Source of the DNA: an uncultured Lachnoclostridium sp.
Lineage (GTDB): Bacteria > Bacillota > Clostridia > Lachnospirales > Lachnospiraceae
Length of the DNA: 6,303 nucleotides
Assembly (NCBI GenBank): GCA_958425285.1
Contig: CATZVV010000115.1
Location: forward strand, 1 to 6,303
Direction: 5' to 3'
In this document: piece after piece, positions 1-6,179 of the stretch
Layout of the letters: each line of letters starts with the position of its first letter
Position numbering within the stretch: the first letter of the stretch is position 1
Translations under genes and position numbers: made by a program
The notes under the pieces: model-generated
Seen by the model: the letters and a program-made list of their open reading frames with translations, nothing else
Database searches by the model: none
What the model was told of the DNA's origin: nothing

Positions 1-1
1 T

Positions 2-955
2 GCCGGAGAAACGGCAATTCAGAATGCAGCACTTATTCCAACGGTGGAAGAAGACTCCGCTGAACTCTATGTCATTCCTCCTCATACACTGTTTTATGAA
101 TATCCCCCTAAAATAGCTGAAGATGAAATCAAACCATTAAATGAACCCGGAGAAGTTGTTTTGAGCAGAGTTGTAATTCCTGAATTTGTAGTAGTCCACG
201 ATGGCCCGCCAAACGACTCCTCCGCCCAGGATTATTATGTCAGATACCGCGATTATATAAAAAATGTAGCTTCCAGCGAAATCTACGCTACCTGGCCGGA
301 ATCTACAATTCAAGCAAATGTCCTTGCCATTATGTCCTTTACACTGAATCGGGTTTATACTGAATGGTATCGGAACAAAGGCTTTGATTTTACCATAACA
401 ACTTCAACTGCCTATGATCATAAGTGGATACCAAACCGGAATATTTTTGAAAGTATCTCGAATGTTGTTGATGAAATATTCTCAAACTATCTGGCCCGCC
501 CAAATGTATCTCAGCCAATTCTGACACAATACTGTGACGGAAAACGTGTTTCCTGTCCGAACTGGCTTTCCCAATGGGGAAGCAAATCCCTCGGAGATCA
601 GGGGTACTCTGCGATTGAGATTATTCACAATTATTATGGAGATTCTATGTATATTGGAACAGCAGAAGCAATCTCAGGTGTCCCTTCTTCATGGCCCGGA
701 TACCTATTGGAACAAGGTTCCAGCGGTGACAAAATCCGTCAAATACAAAGTCAACTCAATGTTATATCAGATGCATACCCACTCATACCGAAAATTGCAG
801 TGGACGGAATCTATGGTCCAAGAACTGCCGAGGCTGTAAGCACCTTTCAACGTGTCTTTAATCTTCCTCAAACCGGAACCGTTGACTTTACTACATGGTA
901 TAAAATATCTGAAATATATGTTGCAGTAAGCAGAATTGCAGAACTATACCCATAA
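2..955 (+). CDS. SpoIID-like protein with C-terminal peptidoglycan-binding domain (5' partial)
   Basis: The reading frame is open from base 2, so the gene starts outside the window; the GTG at 44 is not its true start. Residues are counted from that GTG. About 65-205 resemble the SpoIID fold (lytic transglycosylases that cleave denuded glycan strands). They include YIKNVASSEI (71-80), whose Glu79 fits the catalytic Glu position of SpoIID, then the helix QANVLAIMSF, and later the LSQWGS...GDQGYSAIEIIHNYYG block (175-199), which matches the family's SQ(W/Y)GA...G...IL..YY signature. Residues 225-290 form a PG_binding_1 domain (GSSGDKIRQIQSQLN, VDGIYGPRTAEAVSTFQ, LPQTGTVDFTTW). The likely role is cell-wall or spore-cortex remodelling outside the membrane. 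The usual SpoIID His-Gly pair before SQ(W/Y)G is replaced here by Cys-Pro-Asn-Trp, so activity is uncertain. The visible start (AGETAIQNAALIP) could be the end of a beta-sandwich domain, but this is a guess. TAA ends the gene at 955. It converges on the minus-strand operon. Confidence 0.85.
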   Translation, partial: AGETAIQNAALIPTVEEDSAELYVIPPHTLFYEYPPKIAEDEIKPLNEPGEVVLSRVVIPEFVVVHDGPPNDSSAQDYYVRYRDYIKNVASSEIYATWPESTIQANVLAIMSFTLNRVYTEWYRNKGFDFTITTSTAYDHKWIPNRNIFESISNVVDEIFSNYLARPNVSQPILTQYCDGKRVSCPNWLSQWGSKSLGDQGYSAIEIIHNYYGDSMYIGTAEAISGVPSSWPGYLLEQGSSGDKIRQIQSQLNVISDAYPLIPKIAVDGIYGPRTAEAVSTFQRVFNLPQTGTVDFTTWYKISEIYVAVSRIAELYP

Positions 956-1008
956 AGGGAATCTTCCACACACTACGAAAGCTTTGATTGCAGAAGTCCC
1001 ATAAGCCC

Positions 1009-1050
1009 GAAAAATCCTATGAAGTTGTTGCCAACCTCACAGGATTTTTC
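1009..1050. terminator. Probable bidirectional intrinsic terminator between convergent genes
   Basis: GAAAAATCCT (1009-1018) is the exact reverse complement of AGGATTTTTC (1041-1050), giving a 10-bp stem. The 22-nt loop can hold a small inner pairing (GTTG 1024-1027 with CAAC 1032-1035). A-rich and T-rich stem arms supply a U-tract on either strand. The hairpin lies 53 nt after the + strand stop and 89 nt after the minus-strand glycosylase stop, so it is well placed to end both transcripts. The stem has few GC pairs, so efficiency is uncertain. The remaining bases of the 956-1139 gap show no gene or other signal I can support. Confidence 0.7.
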
Positions 1051-1139
1051 ATTTTCTGATAATACATAAACCAACCGAAGAATTATACCTATCCTACAAT
1101 TTTGTTTCTCTTTAGCAATACCAAAGGTAAATTTTGAAT

Positions 1140-1625
1140 TTATGAAAGATATTCTAAAATCTCCCTCCAGTATTCGCACAAACGCTCAATATTGTATGCT
1201 GCGTTTGCAGGGCTTGTAGATGGAAGTCCTAAAATTGCTCTTCCATACTTTTCTTTATGGTACCTTTCATAAAGTTTTTTCGCTGTATTACCATTTGCAA
1301 AATCCTGTCTGATATCACATCCGCTAAAAATACGTTCCAAGTCAGCAGGTACTACATTTCGAATGCTGCTGTCGCTGGAACCAACAATATCACAGCTTTC
1401 CACGACATCCCATAAAGCCACCTTATGCTTAAGCAGCATTTTCTTTTTTTCTTCAATTGATATTGGAACTTCGCATTGAAAGAGACTTGCCAGAACTTTC
1501 CAAAACCGATTCTGCGGATGTCCGTAATAAAAATGACTTTCCCTCGATTTTACTGAAGGAAACGTTCCTAAAATTAAAATTTTTGATGTTTTATCAAAAA
1601 CCGGTTCAAAATCCGTACTTATCAT
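1140..1625 (-). CDS. DNA-deoxyinosine glycosylase (uracil-DNA glycosylase superfamily, family 6/HDG type)
   Basis: This 161-residue protein is predicted to excise deaminated bases, chiefly hypoxanthine and possibly uracil, from DNA in the cytoplasm to start base-excision repair. Family motifs in order: GTFPS (20-24), HFYYGHPQNRFW (31-42), LWDVVESCDIVGSSDSSIRN (71-90), NGNTAKKLY (111-119) and LPSTSPANA (134-142). Asn39 lies in the GHPQNRFW block. In family-6 enzymes of the Methanosarcina HDG type, an Asn in this region is reported to be important for catalysis; that alignment is from memory. The length fits a complete family member. The start is ATG at 1625 with GGAGG four bases upstream, inside the preceding deacetylase gene, and only one base separates that gene's TAG from this ATG. 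It is the last gene of the operon before the hairpin at 1009-1050. The family is related to MUG/UDG proteins; the subfamily call is stronger than the exact substrate. Confidence 0.9.
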   Translation of the reverse strand: MISTDFEPVFDKTSKILILGTFPSVKSRESHFYYGHPQNRFWKVLASLFQCEVPISIEEKKKMLLKHKVALWDVVESCDIVGSSDSSIRNVVPADLERIFSGCDIRQDFANGNTAKKLYERYHKEKYGRAILGLPSTSPANAAYNIERLCEYWREILEYLS

Positions 1626-1634
1626 ACTACCTCC
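1626..1634 (-). promoter_or_regulatory. Ribosome binding site of the glycosylase gene, embedded in the upstream stop region
   Basis: On the minus strand the sequence TGGAGGTAGTATG encodes Trp-Arg-stop of the deacetylase and at the same time the SD (GGAGG, 1634-1630) and ATG (1625) of the glycosylase. Ribosomes finishing the deacetylase would sit on this site, so translational coupling is expected. It fixes the glycosylase start. Confidence 0.8.
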
Positions 1635-2424
1635 AGCTATCGGGAAACAAGTATGGTTCCCGATTGTTTAGTGTATCAAATTCATACCCATCCTTCCTGA
1701 TCATGTCAATAATATCCCCCAAAGCTAATGCTGTATTCTTGGTACTATTTGAATCATGCAATAATATAATAGGCTGACTATATTTTTTGTAATCCTTTCT
1801 CACATTTTTTATAATACCATTGCAGCTAATCCCATCATTAAGTGAATCTTCACCTGAAACATTCCAGTCAAAGCTTTTTATCTCCTGCTTTTTTAACTCC
1901 TGTGAAACATTTTTATAAAATGATTTCAAATATCCATTATTACTCCCCCACGGAAAGCGGTGGATATAAACATTATCTCCTGTTGTCAGATCAATCTTTT
2001 CTTTTGCTGCCTTAAAATCTTTAAAAAAACTGTCATACGAAGTATACAGGTCACATTTTTTGTGTGTATTGGTATGAATTCCAATCGCATGTCCCTCTTC
2101 TTTCTCACGGGTCACAATTGATTCCCTTCCTCTGGTAATCTCCTCACCGACAAGAAAAAATGTTGCCTTCACCTCTTTTTCCTTTAATGTATCTAATACA
2201 AGGGTTGTCACTTCACTAGGTCCATCATCAAATGTTAAATACGCTACTTTTTTCTTTTCTGACTGTTCAAGATTTTCCTCCTGCACTTTAGAAAGGATAC
2301 TCACTGTAGGAATATATCTTGTTTTCCTTGAACTTTGGTTTTGTTTTCCAAAATTCATCCTTCCTGCATACAAAATTAGTACACCTACAAAACAGATACA
2401 CACTATGTAGAAGATTTTTTTCAC
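1627..2424 (-). CDS. Membrane-anchored polysaccharide deacetylase (NodB domain, CE4)
   Basis: A 265-residue extracytoplasmic, metal-dependent N- or O-deacetylase acting on peptidoglycan or another cell-surface glycan. Residues 1-20 form an uncleaved signal anchor (MKK followed by about 16 hydrophobic residues), and 21-58 is a polar linker. All five CE4 motifs are visible: TFDDGPS (64-70; Asp66 the likely base, Asp67 a metal ligand), HTNTH (117-121, metal-binding His pair), RFPWG (156-160), DWN (186-188) and LLHD (221-224, catalytic His223). The enzyme therefore looks intact. PgdA-like peptidoglycan GlcNAc deacetylation is the nearest familiar role, and the exact substrate cannot be read from sequence. 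The start is GTG at 2424. An in-frame TGA at 2433-2431 excludes an earlier start. The SD is weak (GGAAGAAG, 2441-2434), so translation may be modest or depend on folA upstream, whose stop is 36 nt away. The gene ends in TAG, one base before the glycosylase ATG. Confidence 0.93.
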   Translation of the reverse strand: MKKIFYIVCICFVGVLILYAGRMNFGKQNQSSRKTRYIPTVSILSKVQEENLEQSEKKKVAYLTFDDGPSEVTTLVLDTLKEKEVKATFFLVGEEITRGRESIVTREKEEGHAIGIHTNTHKKCDLYTSYDSFFKDFKAAKEKIDLTTGDNVYIHRFPWGSNNGYLKSFYKNVSQELKKQEIKSFDWNVSGEDSLNDGISCNGIIKNVRKDYKKYSQPIILLHDSNSTKNTALALGDIIDMIRKDGYEFDTLNNREPYLFPDSWR

Positions 2425-2460
2425 GCTCGTTCACTTCTTCCGATACTGCCTTATAACATT

Positions 2461-2979
2461 CTATGAGCCTTGATTAAATTTGACACATCGGTAATAACAA
2501 ATCCGAAATTGTATCCCGTTCTCTTTCCAGCTATCCTTTACCTGTTCTAATACCCAGTCCTTTTCTAGGTCTAAATTGGGGAACCATGTATCTGCCTGTG
2601 CCTCTCCATCTATTTTTGTAATACAGGCACTAGAAGCTTTTTTCAAAAAGTTTTGATATACACTTTCTCCCCCAATAACAAAGGCAATTTCTATATGCAT
2701 CCTTTTGAGAAGTTCTATACACTCATCTATTCCGCTCACTGTATATATACCCTTTTTCTCTAATGATTCTCGCTTACTTCTTGTTAAAACAATATTAAGT
2801 CTTCCAGGCAACGGATTGCCGTCTGGAAGACTTTCCATTGTCTTTCTTCCCATAATAACAGCATGACCAATGGTTTTCTCCTTAAAATGGGCCATATCAT
2901 ATCGACTATAAAAAAGGAGACCGCCTTGAAAGCCAATCCCCCAATTCTTATCTACTGCGGCAATTAATTGTATTTCCAT
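2461..2979 (-). CDS. folA: Dihydrofolate reductase
   Basis: NADPH-dependent reduction of dihydrofolate to tetrahydrofolate in the cytoplasm, feeding thymidylate, purine and methionine synthesis; the enzyme is the trimethoprim target. The protein has 172 residues, close to the usual 160-170. Visible motifs: IAAVDKNWGIG (6-16, Met20-loop region), catalytic acid Asp28 in RYDMAHFK, VIMGRKTMESLP (41-52, NADPH binding), LPGRLNIVLTRS (57-68, with conserved Arg60), VIGGESVYQ (101-109) and TKIDGEAQADTWFP (121-134, with the conserved Thr). The near-universal LPW triplet ahead of the catalytic Asp reads Leu-Leu-Phe (21-23) here; see findings. The start is ATG at 2979. An in-frame TGA six bases upstream rules out a longer form, although the SD is unusually far away (12 nt). 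The gene sits 28 nt after hflX and 36 nt before the deacetylase, in the operon. No thyA lies next to it in the window. Confidence 0.96.
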   Translation of the reverse strand: MEIQLIAAVDKNWGIGFQGGLLFYSRYDMAHFKEKTIGHAVIMGRKTMESLPDGNPLPGRLNIVLTRSKRESLEKKGIYTVSGIDECIELLKRMHIEIAFVIGGESVYQNFLKKASSACITKIDGEAQADTWFPNLDLEKDWVLEQVKDSWKENGIQFRICYYRCVKFNQGS

Positions 2980-2990
2980 TGTTCACTCTA

Positions 2991-3000
2991 ACCTCCTTCT
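2991..3000 (-). promoter_or_regulatory. Strong but distant Shine-Dalgarno of folA
   Basis: The minus strand reads AGAAGGAGGT at 3000-2991, close to a perfect anti-SD match. It lies 12 nt from the folA ATG (2979), longer than the usual 5-9 nt. A GTG at 2986 stands at the optimal distance (5 nt) but opens only a 12-codon frame ending in TAA at 2948. An in-frame TGA between SD and ATG fixes the folA start. Confidence 0.75.
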
Positions 3001-3007
3001 CAGCATA

Positions 3008-4276
3008 TCACAATAACCCTCCCACAAATTCATGCGGAATAGATGCTTTTACATAAACTCCATCATCCCGGTATTCCTCTTCCAGCAACTGTCCGTATTT
3101 ACGAATAACCTGTATCTTTCCTGTCTCGGTATAAGAAAATGTTTTTTCAAAAGTAACAAAACCAGCATTTAGTATTTCTTCCAATGTGGCAAGTAATTCT
3201 TCCAAGCCAACTCTTTCTTTCGCTGAAATTTTTATACTTCGGTCACTGTTTCCATCTTTAAAAAAATCATTTTTCTCATAACCGATCTGATCCATTTTGT
3301 TAAAAACGGTAATAATTGGCTTTTCCTCAACACCAAGATGCTTCAAGGTCTTATATACAACTTCCATATGGTGCTCATAATTCGGGTTTGACGCATCAAC
3401 TACATGTAAAATAGCATCCGCATATTTTGCTTCCTCCAATGTACTCCGAAACGCATCAATCAGATGATGAGGCAGTTTATTAATAAAGCCTACGGTATCT
3501 GTAAATAAAACCTCTTGTCCATTCTCCATTTTAAAACTCCTGGTCGTGGGATCAAGTGTTGCAAACAGCTTATCCTCCTGCAGAACACCTGCATCTGTGA
3601 GTGTATTTAACAAGGTTGATTTTCCAGCATTTGTGTATCCTACAATAGCAACTACCTTCGTTACATTCTGACTGCGCTGTTTTCGTAGTACTTCACGCGC
3701 ACGCACGACATCTTTTACCTCTTTGTATAAAAAAGTCATACGGTCTTTAATTAAACGTCGGTCCAATTCAAGTTTTTTCTCACCGGGACCCTTATTGCCA
3801 ATCCCAAGCCCGGAGCTCTGACCTCCCATTCTCGAAAGTGATCTGCCAAGACCAATCAACCGGGAGGAACGATACCTGAGTTGGGCAAGTTCAACCTGAA
3901 TTTTTCCTTCCTTAGTACTTGCCCGATCCGCAAATATATCCAAAATCAATACGGTGCGATCAATGATTTTAGTCTCCAGCATCTCTTCCAGATTCCCTAG
4001 CTGGGCAGGCGATAGCTCATCGTCACTAATTACCGTATCTGCCTGCACATTTCGTATCATTTCTCTTAATTCTTCAATTTTACCTTTACCGATATATGTT
4101 GCAGGATGAATTTTTTCTCTGTTTTGAATCAATCGACCTACAACCTCCGCTCCTGCTGTATCTGCCAATTCCTGCAATTCATTCAGACTTTTTTCTACAT
4201 CATTTTCATCCCCGCAGTCTACTGCAACTAGTACAACCCTTTCCTTTCGGGCTGCGGTGTCAAAAGTCTCTGACAC
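3008..4276 (-). CDS. hflX: Ribosome-associated GTPase HflX
   Basis: A 422-residue TRAFAC-class GTPase. HflX proteins bind the 50S subunit and split stalled or idle 70S ribosomes during stress, and some Gram-positive homologues confer macrolide-lincosamide tolerance. Residues 15-200 form the HflX N-terminal domain, with TYIGKGKIEEL (60-70), the SRMGGQSSGLGIGNKGPGEKK segment around 148-168 and a following coiled linker. The GTPase domain holds G1 GYTNAGKST (213-221), the G2 region (TRSF, 245-248), G3 DTVGF (260-264), G4 NKMD (326-329) and G5 SAK (351-353), all intact. A short C-terminal domain (about 372-422) is present, so the gene is full length. The start is GTG at 4276 with AGGAGG seven bases upstream (4289-4284). 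An ATG two bases earlier (4278) is out of frame. It lies 18 nt after the TPR lipoprotein stop and 28 nt before folA, so it is almost certainly cotranscribed with both. Whether it is a housekeeping or resistance-type HflX cannot be judged from the sequence. Confidence 0.96.
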   Translation of the reverse strand: MSETFDTAARKERVVLVAVDCGDENDVEKSLNELQELADTAGAEVVGRLIQNREKIHPATYIGKGKIEELREMIRNVQADTVISDDELSPAQLGNLEEMLETKIIDRTVLILDIFADRASTKEGKIQVELAQLRYRSSRLIGLGRSLSRMGGQSSGLGIGNKGPGEKKLELDRRLIKDRMTFLYKEVKDVVRAREVLRKQRSQNVTKVVAIVGYTNAGKSTLLNTLTDAGVLQEDKLFATLDPTTRSFKMENGQEVLFTDTVGFINKLPHHLIDAFRSTLEEAKYADAILHVVDASNPNYEHHMEVVYKTLKHLGVEEKPIITVFNKMDQIGYEKNDFFKDGNSDRSIKISAKERVGLEELLATLEEILNAGFVTFEKTFSYTETGKIQVIRKYGQLLEEEYRDDGVYVKASIPHEFVGGLL

Positions 4277-4294
4277 ATTTTCACCTCCTCTGCA

Positions 4295-5410
4295 TTACGC
4301 CAATGGTGTCGGTGAAGGTTCTGAAGATGGCTTTACTATCTCTTTCTTTCCTGAAATTTGCTCCTTCAAATATTTTTTCTCCATTTCAAAACGCTCATCC
4401 TCTGGATAAACTTTTGAATACTCCTTCGCCAACTTATATGCCTCTTTATATTTTTTTAATTTTTCGTAAGCAATAATCTGATTGTATCTTACTGCCTGTA
4501 GTTCTATATCATCAGCATCCATCTGAACACACTGTTCAATCCATTCCAATGCCTTTTTATACTGTCTCTTCTCCAGATAGCATCTTCCTATCGTACTGCA
4601 TACTGTCAGGTTTCCCGAATCTCCACTTTTGTCTAAATATGTTTCAAAGTAGGAAATCGCCTCATCATAATTATTTCGTGAAACCTGTATCTGACCAAGC
4701 AAGTTAAATGCTTCATTATAAGACTCAGCAGCCTCCATCAATTCTTCTTCCGCACCTTCATAATTACCATCATAAAACTGAAGTTTTGCAAACATATAAC
4801 GCTCTTCCGCTGTCTCCGGCGTTAAATTGAGACCTTCCTGCAAAATTTCTTTTGCTTCTTCATCCTTTTTAAGATCTACCGCTGTACGATATTTCCCAAC
4901 AATTGCCGACAACTGGTCTGGTTCGATTTCAAGCACCCTTTCATAAGCTTCATATGCCTGTTCTACATCGCCGGTTGCATCATTCAATGCACCCAAATAC
5001 AAATAACACTCCAGATTCAAATCAGCCAATTCGCTGTATGAAATTGCTCTGTTTAAAGCTTCCTCTGCCTTATCAAATTCTTTATTGTAATAAAGGGCAA
5101 CCCCAAGCCCACGCCAACTTCTCTTTTCATTTTCTGCAGAATCACTGCATGCAAGTGCCTTTTGAAAATTACTTACAGCCTCCTCATATTGATGCAGCTG
5201 AACCTGCGTCATTCCATAACTGATGAAATACTCTGCTTGATCATCCTGCTTTAAAATTGCTGCCTCAAAGCTTTTGCTAGCAGATTCATAATTGCCACTC
5301 TTCATAGCCGCTACTCCTGCTTCATAATCCTCTTTTCCTGAATTTCCACATCCATATAACGACAGGATAGCTGTGAAAACTGCTGTAAATAAAAGCATGT
5401 ACTTTTTCAT
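4295..5410 (-). CDS. Tetratricopeptide-repeat lipoprotein
   Basis: A 371-residue exported protein of unknown specific function. It begins MKKYMLLFTAVFTAILSLYG, followed by Cys21: a lipoprotein signal peptide with lipobox Leu-Tyr-Gly-Cys, so the mature protein should be lipid-anchored on the outer face of the membrane. The rest is about eight to ten TPR units, for example near 26-55, 62-90, 99-127, 135-165, 203-232, 234-263, 270-300 and 305-335, with the typical Gly/Ala/Tyr positions (GVAAMKSGNYESASKSFEAA; LLGQIQVSRNNYDEAISYFE). Such repeats bind partner proteins. The C-terminus is a Lys/Ser/Pro-rich tail (354-371). The ATG at 5410 is chosen because it has GGAGG five bases upstream and immediately gives the signal peptide; the 16 extra codons upstream lack an SD and would bury the signal. 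It is the first gene of the proposed operon, directly downstream of the promoter at 5494-5522. A role in envelope assembly with the deacetylase is possible but only inferred. Confidence 0.88.
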   Translation of the reverse strand: MKKYMLLFTAVFTAILSLYGCGNSGKEDYEAGVAAMKSGNYESASKSFEAAILKQDDQAEYFISYGMTQVQLHQYEEAVSNFQKALACSDSAENEKRSWRGLGVALYYNKEFDKAEEALNRAISYSELADLNLECYLYLGALNDATGDVEQAYEAYERVLEIEPDQLSAIVGKYRTAVDLKKDEEAKEILQEGLNLTPETAEERYMFAKLQFYDGNYEGAEEELMEAAESYNEAFNLLGQIQVSRNNYDEAISYFETYLDKSGDSGNLTVCSTIGRCYLEKRQYKKALEWIEQCVQMDADDIELQAVRYNQIIAYEKLKKYKEAYKLAKEYSKVYPEDERFEMEKKYLKEQISGKKEIVKPSSEPSPTPLA

Positions 5411-5420
5411 GTTTTCCTCC
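5411..5420 (-). promoter_or_regulatory. Ribosome binding site deciding the TPR lipoprotein start
   Basis: GGAGG (minus strand, 5420-5416) followed by AAAAC precedes the ATG at 5410. It selects this start over the in-frame ATG at 5458, which has no comparable SD. Confidence 0.85.
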
Positions 5421-5465
5421 AATGGTATATTGATAATATGATTCTCCCCAATATGCAAACATCAT

Positions 5466-5494
5466 TTGACGAAAAATCAAAATATATCTATACA
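5466..5494 (+). promoter_or_regulatory. Possible opposing + strand promoter
   Basis: TTGACG (5466-5471) and TATACA (5489-5494) lie 17 nt apart on the + strand, overlapping the minus-strand -10 box. No + strand gene follows, so a transcript would be antisense to the 3' end of the DUF308 gene. In DNA this AT-rich the match may be chance. Confidence 0.25.
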
Positions 5495-5522
5495 TTATAC
5501 GATATTGTAAGGAAAAAAACAA
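5494..5522 (-). promoter_or_regulatory. Likely vegetative (sigma-A type) promoter of the TPR-hflX-folA-deacetylase-glycosylase operon
   Basis: On the minus strand TTGTTT (5522-5517) and a perfect TATAAT (5499-5494) are separated by 17 nt. The -35 box matches only the TTG of TTGACA, and the -10 is an exact consensus. Transcription would start near 5487, giving a leader of about 75 nt before the lipoprotein ATG. No repressor operator or riboswitch is evident in that leader. Confidence 0.65.
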
Positions 5523-5531
5523 GTTTTCTTG
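5513..5531 (-). terminator. Weak terminator-like hairpin after the DUF308 gene
   Basis: On the minus strand CAAG-AAAA-CTTG (5531-5520) is followed by seven T (5519-5513), right after the TAA at 5536-5534. The core stem is only 4 bp, so termination would be inefficient. The T-tract doubles as the -35 region of the operon promoter. Confidence 0.3.
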
Positions 5532-5533
5532 AC

Positions 5534-6103
5534 TTATTGCTCCGGATTATAAACGGTAACTTCGCTATTTTTTCGCTTTAGGAATTTTGTCAAAATTATA
5601 ATGACTACTAAATCACTTACTCCACTAAATAAAAGTCCAACACCCAGTGCTGTAATCAGACTTGCATATGTTTCAAACACCGGATTCCAAAGCAAAAAAA
5701 TACCGACTGCAAGATTCATAAATGCCAGCAATAAAATAGATGCCCATTTAGGATATTCTGACTTGCGAAGGAAGTACGAATTCTGTGTTTTTACCGTCCC
5801 GTCATACACAATAAGAAAGGCAAGAATATATGGTACTACCTGTACAAACTGCTCCGATTTAATCGCTAAGAAAACTGCCCCGATAACCAAAAGCAATGCT
5901 GTGCTCATTTCATTACCTACCCTTTCCTCCTGCTTCTCTTTAAAAAAACGTACTAAAAAAATAGCAGCTATTGCACACAGGCAAACCGCTAAACTAAGAC
6001 ATATACTTTGGGAAGTTAGTTCCGGTCTCAAAATAAATAATGTTCCGAACAAACACATTAAAACTGCAATTACAATTGCATTTACTTTCTTTAACAACTT
6101 CAT
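5534..6103 (-). CDS. DUF308/HdeD-like integral membrane protein
   Basis: A 189-residue hydrophobic protein with about six membrane segments, roughly at 7-25, 31-53, 67-82, 86-102, 119-138 and 144-172. The segments are arranged as repeated short helical hairpins with Gly and Pro motifs (LFGTLFILRPELTS at 18-31; LAVGIFLLWNP at 131-141), typical of the DUF308/HdeD family. It ends in a basic then polar tail (KFLKRKNSEV...). HdeD of E. coli is linked to acid resistance, but the function of Firmicute members is unknown, so none is assigned. The ATG at 6103 is chosen because AGGAGG lies 7 nt upstream and the first helix begins at once. The frame stays open for 59 more codons upstream, but these are the translation of a structured repeat and look non-coding. 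It lies 123 nt before the TPR lipoprotein on the same strand and may be a separate unit. Confidence 0.82.
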   Translation of the reverse strand: MKLLKKVNAIVIAVLMCLFGTLFILRPELTSQSICLSLAVCLCAIAAIFLVRFFKEKQEERVGNEMSTALLLVIGAVFLAIKSEQFVQVVPYILAFLIVYDGTVKTQNSYFLRKSEYPKWASILLLAFMNLAVGIFLLWNPVFETYASLITALGVGLLFSGVSDLVVIIILTKFLKRKNSEVTVYNPEQ

Positions 6104-6109
6104 CGGAAT

Positions 6110-6116
6110 CCCTCCT
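6110..6116 (-). promoter_or_regulatory. Ribosome binding site deciding the DUF308 protein start
   Basis: The minus strand reads AGGAGGG (6116-6110) followed by ATTCCG and the ATG at 6103, an ideal SD. It argues against the upstream in-frame extension into the repeat. Confidence 0.85.
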
Positions 6117-6124
6117 GATTTTTC

Positions 6125-6179
6125 TTCGTCAAATACGCAAATTTTTGTGCCCGCACATATTTGCGTGCTTGACTGTTCT
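6125..6179. repeat. Direct repeat copy 1, an imperfect palindrome (period 124 bp)
   Basis: These 55 bases recur exactly at 6249-6303. Inside the copy, ACGCAAAT (6135-6142) pairs with ATTTGCGT (6159-6166), TGTG (6146-6149) with CACA (6154-6157), and outside them GTCAA (6128-6132) with TTGAC (6169-6173). The whole 6128-6173 can therefore fold into one long hairpin. No T-tract follows on the minus strand, so it is not a standard terminator. It ends 8 nt from the DUF308 SD, so any transcript from upstream would carry the hairpin in its leader. The class is unknown; it resembles REP-type palindromic elements. Confidence 0.9.

Noticed and set aside
973..1179. 68-codon minus-strand frame over the convergent gap
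   Set aside because: It spans the terminator hairpin and overlaps the glycosylase 3' end, with no SD and no recognisable protein features.
4261..4278. ATG at 4278 as hflX start
   Set aside because: It is out of frame with HflX and hits a stop after a few codons. The GTG at 4276 has a well-placed AGGAGG and leads into the HflX sequence.
4903..5223. + strand frame opposite the TPR gene (and similar ones at 4096-4476 and 1457-1777)
   Set aside because: These are antisense to genes with clear domains and have biased, low-complexity composition typical of shadow frames.
5411..5458. Longer TPR lipoprotein start at the ATG at 5458
   Set aside because: There is no SD, and the signal peptide and lipobox fit only when translation begins at 5410 with GGAGG ahead.
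5464..5472. CGTCAAAT in the TPR leader, shared with the repeat at 6127-6134
   Set aside because: The match is only 8 bases, in opposite orientation to the repeat, with no further similarity. Chance is the likely explanation in AT-rich DNA.
6125..6179. TTGAC at the repeat ends as -35 boxes
   Set aside because: The motif is the outer arm of the palindrome, and no acceptable -10 box lies 16-18 nt downstream on either strand.
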